A stretch of DNA of 9,050 nucleotides from QHYU01 sp041493955 (GTDB lineage: Bacteria > Acidobacteriota > Terriglobia > Acidiferrales > UBA7541). Positions within the stretch are counted from its first letter, which is position 1, and every line of letters starts with the position of its first letter. The DNA is taken from contig JBGPZW010000136.1 in the NCBI GenBank assembly GCA_041493955.1, positions 1 through 9,050 of the forward strand, read 5' to 3'. Positions 5,995 through 9,050 of the stretch are shown here, one piece after another. The position numbers and the translations under genes were made by a program. The notes under the pieces were generated by a model, which did no database searches, was not told the DNA's origin, and was given only the letters and a program-made list of their open reading frames with translations.

Positions 5995-6744
5995 ATGGAG
6001 CATGAGGTTCGCTGGCCGCGGCGGGTGCGGACGGCCGCTGACGCGGTGCGGTTCATTGACGCCGCGGGCTATTGCCTGCTGTTTCCTATCAAGAAGCTGC
6101 CGCTGCCGTCGCTCTACTATGCCGTGGCCCGGCGGAACATCCCTCTCGGCCCGACCTGGGACAAACACTGCGAGATGATTTGGCATTGGAAAGATGACCT
6201 CCCCCGCAAGCGCCGGGCGTTCTACGCCAAATACTTCAAGGGTCGCGGCACGTTCATCTCGCTCACGCTGCTCCCGCACTTCCTGGCCATGCTTGAAACG
6301 GCCGCAGCGCCGGGCGACCACGAGCGCCTCTACGCGACCGGGCGCATCAGCGACGACGCGCGCGCGGTCTGGGCCGCGTTGGAGAAGCACGGCGCCCTGG
6401 CCACCCTGGAGCTGCGCCATGCCTGCAAAATGGACTCCACGGCCGGGAACGCCCGCTTCAAGCGCGCCATGCTCGAGCTGCAGGGCGGGCTGCGGGTCGC
6501 GCACTTCGGCGCCGAACAGGAAACCGCGGCGTGGGCTTCGGGCCGCTTTGAGCTGACCGGCCGGGCTTTCCCGGCGCAGGTAGCGCTCGCGCGCGGGATT
6601 GCGCGTGAGGATGCGCGCGCGGCCATCGCCAACAAGTATTTCGAGTGGCATCGCGAAGCGAACGCCACTCGCCTGGCCCGGCTGTTTGGGTGGACCAAGG
6701 CCGAAGCTGTGGCGGCGTGCAGTGCTGCGGCCTCGACCCAGTAG
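5995..6744 (+). CDS. AlkZ-related winged-helix protein
   Basis: A 249-aa soluble protein. An N-terminal block with IDAAGYCLLFPIKKLPLPSL (21-40), WHWKDDLPRKRRAFYAKYF (64-82) and GRGTFISLTLLPHFLAM (83-99) resembles proteins annotated as AlkZ-related, distant relatives of the YcaQ/AlkZ DNA glycosylases. Residues about 115-170 look like a winged helix (DDARAVWAALEKHGALATLELRHA, then FKRAMLELQGGLRV). The QxQ-type catalytic motif of true AlkZ and YcaQ is not seen, so DNA glycosylase activity should not be assumed; a DNA-binding or repair-linked role is inference. ATG 5995 was chosen; an in-frame GTG at 5983 overlapping the previous stop would add four residues (VRTL) and cannot be excluded. Neither start has a strong ribosome site. 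It is the last gene of the mutase-containing run and is followed by the palindrome at 6751. Confidence 0.65.
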   Translation: MEHEVRWPRRVRTAADAVRFIDAAGYCLLFPIKKLPLPSLYYAVARRNIPLGPTWDKHCEMIWHWKDDLPRKRRAFYAKYFKGRGTFISLTLLPHFLAMLETAAAPGDHERLYATGRISDDARAVWAALEKHGALATLELRHACKMDSTAGNARFKRAMLELQGGLRVAHFGAEQETAAWASGRFELTGRAFPAQVALARGIAREDARAAIANKYFEWHREANATRLARLFGWTKAEAVAACSAAASTQ

Positions 6745-6750
6745 CGCTGC

Positions 6751-6883
6751 CATTCTGAGCGGAACCCCGCAGGGGTGGCTGCGGGGTGGAGCGAGGAATC
6801 TCATCGCTGAAATGGGAGAACGACGAGATATCGGCGGATGAGATGCTTCGCTCCGACCGAGCCCCTCGGAGCTCAGCATGACA
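6751..6883. repeat. Imperfect long palindrome of a dispersed repeat family
   Basis: Two arms face each other. CATTCTGAGC (6751-6760) pairs with GCTCAGCATG (6871-6880), 9 of 10 bases. GGAGCGAGGAATCTC (6788-6802) pairs with GAGATGCTTCGCTCC (6840-6854), 13 of 15. The ATCTCATC (6798-6805) and GATGAGAT (6837-6844) pair extends the inner stem. The left arm also bulges into its own hairpin, ACCCCGCA (6764-6771) with TGCGGGGT (6780-6787). The right side ends CATGACA. The overall fold is a branched stem around a loop of about 31 bases. This layout, with a TGTCATTCTGAGC-like border, resembles a non-coding repeat I recall from acidobacterial genomes; no transposase is present. It fills most of the 174-base gap before maf. 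Confidence 0.7.
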
Positions 6884-6918
6884 CTGTTGGCGTAAGATCA
6901 GAGCAAGACAGGTCACAA

Positions 6919-7512
6919 ATGAAGCTCATTCTGGCATCGGCATCGCCGCGTCGCGCGGAGGTTCTGCGCGACGCCGGCATCGCGTTCGAGTGCATCTCCA
7001 CAAACGCAGACGAATCGCTGCGGCCCGGTGAAGCGCCGGAGGAGCTGGTCCGCCGCCTAGCTGAAGCCAAAGCGAAGGCAGCCGCTGCCAAAACGGGGGG
7101 CAGCGCGCCGGCCATCGTCGTTGGGGCCGATACAGCAGTGGTGGTGGACCGTCCGGGGAAAAGACAGGTGCTCGGCAAGCCGGCCTCGCCCCAGGATGCG
7201 CGAGAAATGCTGCGGTGTTTGAGCGGCCGGACACACAGCGTCATCACCGGCCTCGCGGTGATCCGCCTGCCCGACGCTGCGACGCGCATGGAGTTGGAAA
7301 CCACGCTGGTCACTTTCGCTCCACTCAGCAAGAGTGAGATCGAAGACTACGTGGCGAGCGGCGAGCCTTTTGACAAAGCCGGGGCCTACGCCATCCAGGG
7401 ACGCGGCGGCCGCTTCGTGACTCGCGTCGAGGGCTGTTATTTCAACGTGGTGGGCTTGCCGCTGGCGCGGCTTTACCGCATCCTGCGCGAGCTCGGCTGG
7501 TCAAACGGCTGA
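6919..7512 (+). CDS. maf: Maf-family nucleoside triphosphate pyrophosphatase (dTTP/UTP type)
   Basis: A 197-aa cytoplasmic house-cleaning enzyme that hydrolyses nucleoside triphosphates to monophosphates and pyrophosphate, preferring dTTP, UTP and modified pyrimidine nucleotides. The signature LASASPRR (5-12) forms the phosphate loop; Glu33, the GADT motif with the presumed catalytic Asp71, and Lys88 (LGKP) complete the metal and phosphate site. FDKAGAYAIQGRGG (151-164) is the form found in the YhdE subgroup (dTTP/UTP), as opposed to the FDCAG type of YceF. The length is normal for the family. The ATG at 6919 begins directly with the conserved N-terminal strand MKLILAS; the frame is open back to 6838 but that part lies in the palindrome. 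The ribosome site is weak (CAGGTCAC). It stands alone on this strand and is convergent with tatA. Confidence 0.93.
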   Translation: MKLILASASPRRAEVLRDAGIAFECISTNADESLRPGEAPEELVRRLAEAKAKAAAAKTGGSAPAIVVGADTAVVVDRPGKRQVLGKPASPQDAREMLRCLSGRTHSVITGLAVIRLPDAATRMELETTLVTFAPLSKSEIEDYVASGEPFDKAGAYAIQGRGGRFVTRVEGCYFNVVGLPLARLYRILRELGWSNG

Positions 7513-7527
7513 GGGCAGATAAACGGC

Positions 7528-7556
7528 AAGAAAAACATAGCGGCCGCGTTGGCCGC
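7528..7556 (-). terminator. Terminator-like hairpin after tatA
   Basis: GCGGCC (7540-7545) and GGCCGC (7551-7556) form a 6-bp GC stem with a 5-base loop. On the minus strand it is followed by TATGTTTTTCTT, giving a T-run four bases past the stem. It therefore fits the end of the tatA transcript and lies between the convergent maf and tatA genes. On the + strand there is no T-run for maf. Confidence 0.5.
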
Positions 7557-7613
7557 CTCCGGGAACCACCATATCAGGACAAGAACTGGCCGCAAACCCA
7601 GGCAGACCTGCGC

Positions 7614-7796
7614 CTACTTCTTCTCTTCGGCCGGCTTATCGGCGGGCTTCTCGGTGGGGCTTAACCCTTCCTTAAAGCTGCGGATGCCTTCTCCCAGCCC
7701 ACGCGCGATGTCCGGAATCCGGCGGCCGCCGAAGAAAATCAGCACAATGGCCAGGATCAGCAAGAGCTCCGGGAAACCAAGTCTTCCACCAAACAT
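7614..7796 (-). CDS. tatA: Sec-independent (Tat) protein translocase subunit TatA
   Basis: A 60-aa membrane protein that forms the oligomeric pore of the twin-arginine pathway, exporting folded proteins with TatC and TatB. It has the typical layout: a short N-terminus (MFGGRLGFPE), one transmembrane helix (about 9-22, LLLILAIVLIFF), the FG-type hinge (22-24), the amphipathic helix IPDIARGLGEGIRSFKEGL (27-45), and a short charged tail of Glu, Lys and Pro. The length and Glu10 at the start of the helix fit TatA/TatE rather than TatB. The ATG at 7796 has AAGGGGG about 4 nt upstream. It has its own promoter and probable terminator, so it looks monocistronic; tatB and tatC are not in the window. 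Confidence 0.93.
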   Translation of the reverse strand: MFGGRLGFPELLLILAIVLIFFGGRRIPDIARGLGEGIRSFKEGLSPTEKPADKPAEEKK

Positions 7797-7813
7797 AAAG
7801 CCCCCTTGAACTG

Positions 7814-7842
7814 ATTCTAGGCTTCACGCCGTCCCACGTCAA
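7814..7842 (-). promoter_or_regulatory. Sigma70-type promoter of tatA
   Basis: On the minus strand TTGACG (7842-7837) and TAGAAT (7819-7814), each 5/6 to consensus, are spaced by exactly 17 bases. The transcript would begin near 7807, leaving a leader of about ten bases that carries the AAGGGGG ribosome site. The strength of this site argues that tatA is transcribed apart from the upstream selB. Confidence 0.72.
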
Positions 7843-7916
7843 CAAGACAAACCGGGCCGGCTGGCCTGACCTTGCGTCGTCTGCGTGCCGCCGGCTCGCC
7901 CGTCGGAGGGGCGAAA

Positions 7917-9050
7917 TCACTGGATGACGCGCTCATCTCCGACCCGCCGGGTCACACGTTCGCGATCCAGGTGCTCGAGTAGAGGGATGGCATACTTCCG
8001 GCTAATCCCGGTCAGCTCCTTGAACGCGGCAATGGGCAGCCGTTCGCCCCTCTTTTTCTTGTAGTCGGCCAGCAACTCGCGCAGCCGGGCCATGGCGGCG
8101 CGGTGAAAGACCAGGTCTTCGCTCACCTTGACCAGCACGTGCTCTCGCAGCAGGATTTGGAGCAGCTTCTGTGCGCGCCGCGCTTCGACGGGCAGTTTGG
8201 ACAGTACTTCCTTGAGCGACGGCACGGCCAGCCCGGCACTTGAAAAAGCCTGCTCGATCTGCTCCTTGGCGCGCGCCTCCTCTGGAAGGAGGGCGATTTC
8301 GCGGCCGGCACGCTTGACGATATCTCCTGCCAGCACGATCGCGCCACCGGCGGCCAGCTCCTCGAGAGCCGCGCGGAAGACCTCTGGCCGCACGTCCGCA
8401 GCAGCTCGCGCGTGCAGGTCTTCCTTCGGGATGCCCTCCGCCAAGGCGTTGGCGCGGTGAAACTTCTCGATCTCGGCGCGAATCCGCTCGACGCAATCCG
8501 CCAAGCTTCTTGTGGACACGACCACGAGCGGCTGTTGGCTCAGGATCCGCAGCGTGCCTGCCTGCGCCAGTTTCCCCGCAACCTCTCGCACTTCCGCTTC
8601 GAGCCACCCGCTGCGGGAGATCATCCGCGCCAGCTCCAGCCCCTCCGCGGCAGCCCCGGCCATACCGGCGAGGATTTCCTCGCGGTTTCCGCGCTCGACC
8701 GCCGCCAAGTAGGGAATCACGTGCTGATCCCGCCGGCGGTGCCGCGTCGCCCGCCCATCGAGTACGACGCCGCCACCGATGGTCACCACGGGCGAGAATT
8801 GCCTCAGGATGAAGCGGTCGCCGGGCAGGACGAGCACGGGATCGTCCAGCCGGAGCTGCGCAAACGCTGATTCCCCCGGCGCCAGCTCTGGCCGGTCGAG
8901 CAAGATGACTTCGGCGATCGTCTCGGCGGTCCCTTGATGGAAATGCGCGCGGGAGCGGTTCTTCAGGCGGCGCGCGGAACCCAGCAGTGAAATTCGCGCA
9001 TCCAAGCGCCGCGTGGCCTCGAATCGCCCCGGCGAGGCCAGCACCATGCC
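7917..9050 (-). CDS. selB: Selenocysteine-specific elongation factor SelB, C-terminal part (cut by window edge)
   Basis: At least 377 codons are in frame and the gene continues beyond position 9050, so the GTP-binding domain and true start lie outside; the Met at 9047 is not the start. SelB delivers selenocysteinyl-tRNA to the ribosome at UGA codons marked by a SECIS hairpin. The visible part (numbered from that Met) includes the end of the EF-Tu-like beta-barrels, with HFHQGTAE (35-42), LDDPVLVLPGDRFILR (67-82) and SPVVTIGGGVVLD (85-97), all strong SelB blocks. A chain of winged-helix domains follows from about residue 105 to the end, the C-terminal one binding the SECIS stem-loop. It ends with the signature SRKYAIPLLEHLDRERVTRRVGDERVI. 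No internal stop or frameshift is seen. The 120-base gap to tatA holds the tatA promoter, so cotranscription is optional. Confidence 0.95.
   Translation of the reverse strand, partial: GMVLASPGRFEATRRLDARISLLGSARRLKNRSRAHFHQGTAETIAEVILLDRPELAPGESAFAQLRLDDPVLVLPGDRFILRQFSPVVTIGGGVVLDGRATRHRRRDQHVIPYLAAVERGNREEILAGMAGAAAEGLELARMISRSGWLEAEVREVAGKLAQAGTLRILSQQPLVVVSTRSLADCVERIRAEIEKFHRANALAEGIPKEDLHARAAADVRPEVFRAALEELAAGGAIVLAGDIVKRAGREIALLPEEARAKEQIEQAFSSAGLAVPSLKEVLSKLPVEARRAQKLLQILLREHVLVKVSEDLVFHRAAMARLRELLADYKKKRGERLPIAAFKELTGISRKYAIPLLEHLDRERVTRRVGDERVIQ

Noticed and set aside
6838..6918. Upstream ATG for maf
   Set aside because: The added residues fall in the palindromic repeat and precede the canonical MKLILASASPRR N-terminus.
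8412..8870. Open frame of 152 codons on the + strand within selB
   Set aside because: It is antisense to conserved SelB blocks and has no ribosome site or recognisable domain.

Overview
The window is GC-rich bacterial chromosome carrying about ten genes, with no mobile element, CRISPR array or rRNA. The gene set points to Acidobacteriota (Terriglobia/Koribacter-like soil lineages). The pointers are a long FecR-domain protein with a Trp/Gly-rich DUF6600-like region, small secreted and membrane families I associate with that phylum, and a dispersed palindrome whose arms begin CATTCTGAGC. This assignment is inference; no marker gene in the window fixes it.

Left part (1-1981): a secreted FecR/DUF6600-type protein on the + strand, closed by a strong hairpin terminator, followed by a short intergenic stretch with a diverged copy of the dispersed palindrome. 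Next (1982-3517, minus strand) is a tight three-gene operon: a 113-aa protein of unknown function with an internal repeat and a TTG start, a 120-aa secreted protein of unknown function, and a MEMO1/AmmeMemoRadiSam-B-like protein. A sigma70-like promoter (TTGTAT-17-TACAAT) lies in front of it.

Middle (3667-6744, + strand), divergent from that operon: a small two-helix membrane protein, the catalytic large subunit of adenosylcobalamin-dependent methylmalonyl-CoA mutase (no B12 domain on the same chain), a membrane protein with a C-terminal zinc ribbon, and an AlkZ-related winged-helix protein. Gaps of 8 to 33 bases suggest one transcript. The mutase active-site residues that separate methylmalonyl-CoA from isobutyryl-CoA mutases are of the methylmalonyl type.

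Right part: a 130-bp imperfect palindrome (6751-6883) precedes maf, a nucleotide pyrophosphatase gene. Convergent to maf are tatA (Tat translocase) and, at the window edge, the C-terminal part of selB. tatA has its own strong promoter (TTGACG-17-TAGAAT). selB implies that this organism inserts selenocysteine. Most of the window is housekeeping or lineage-typical. The least explained items are the repeat-bearing 113-aa protein and its secreted partner next to the Memo protein, the dispersed palindromes, and an Arg-to-Gln change in the CoA channel of the mutase.
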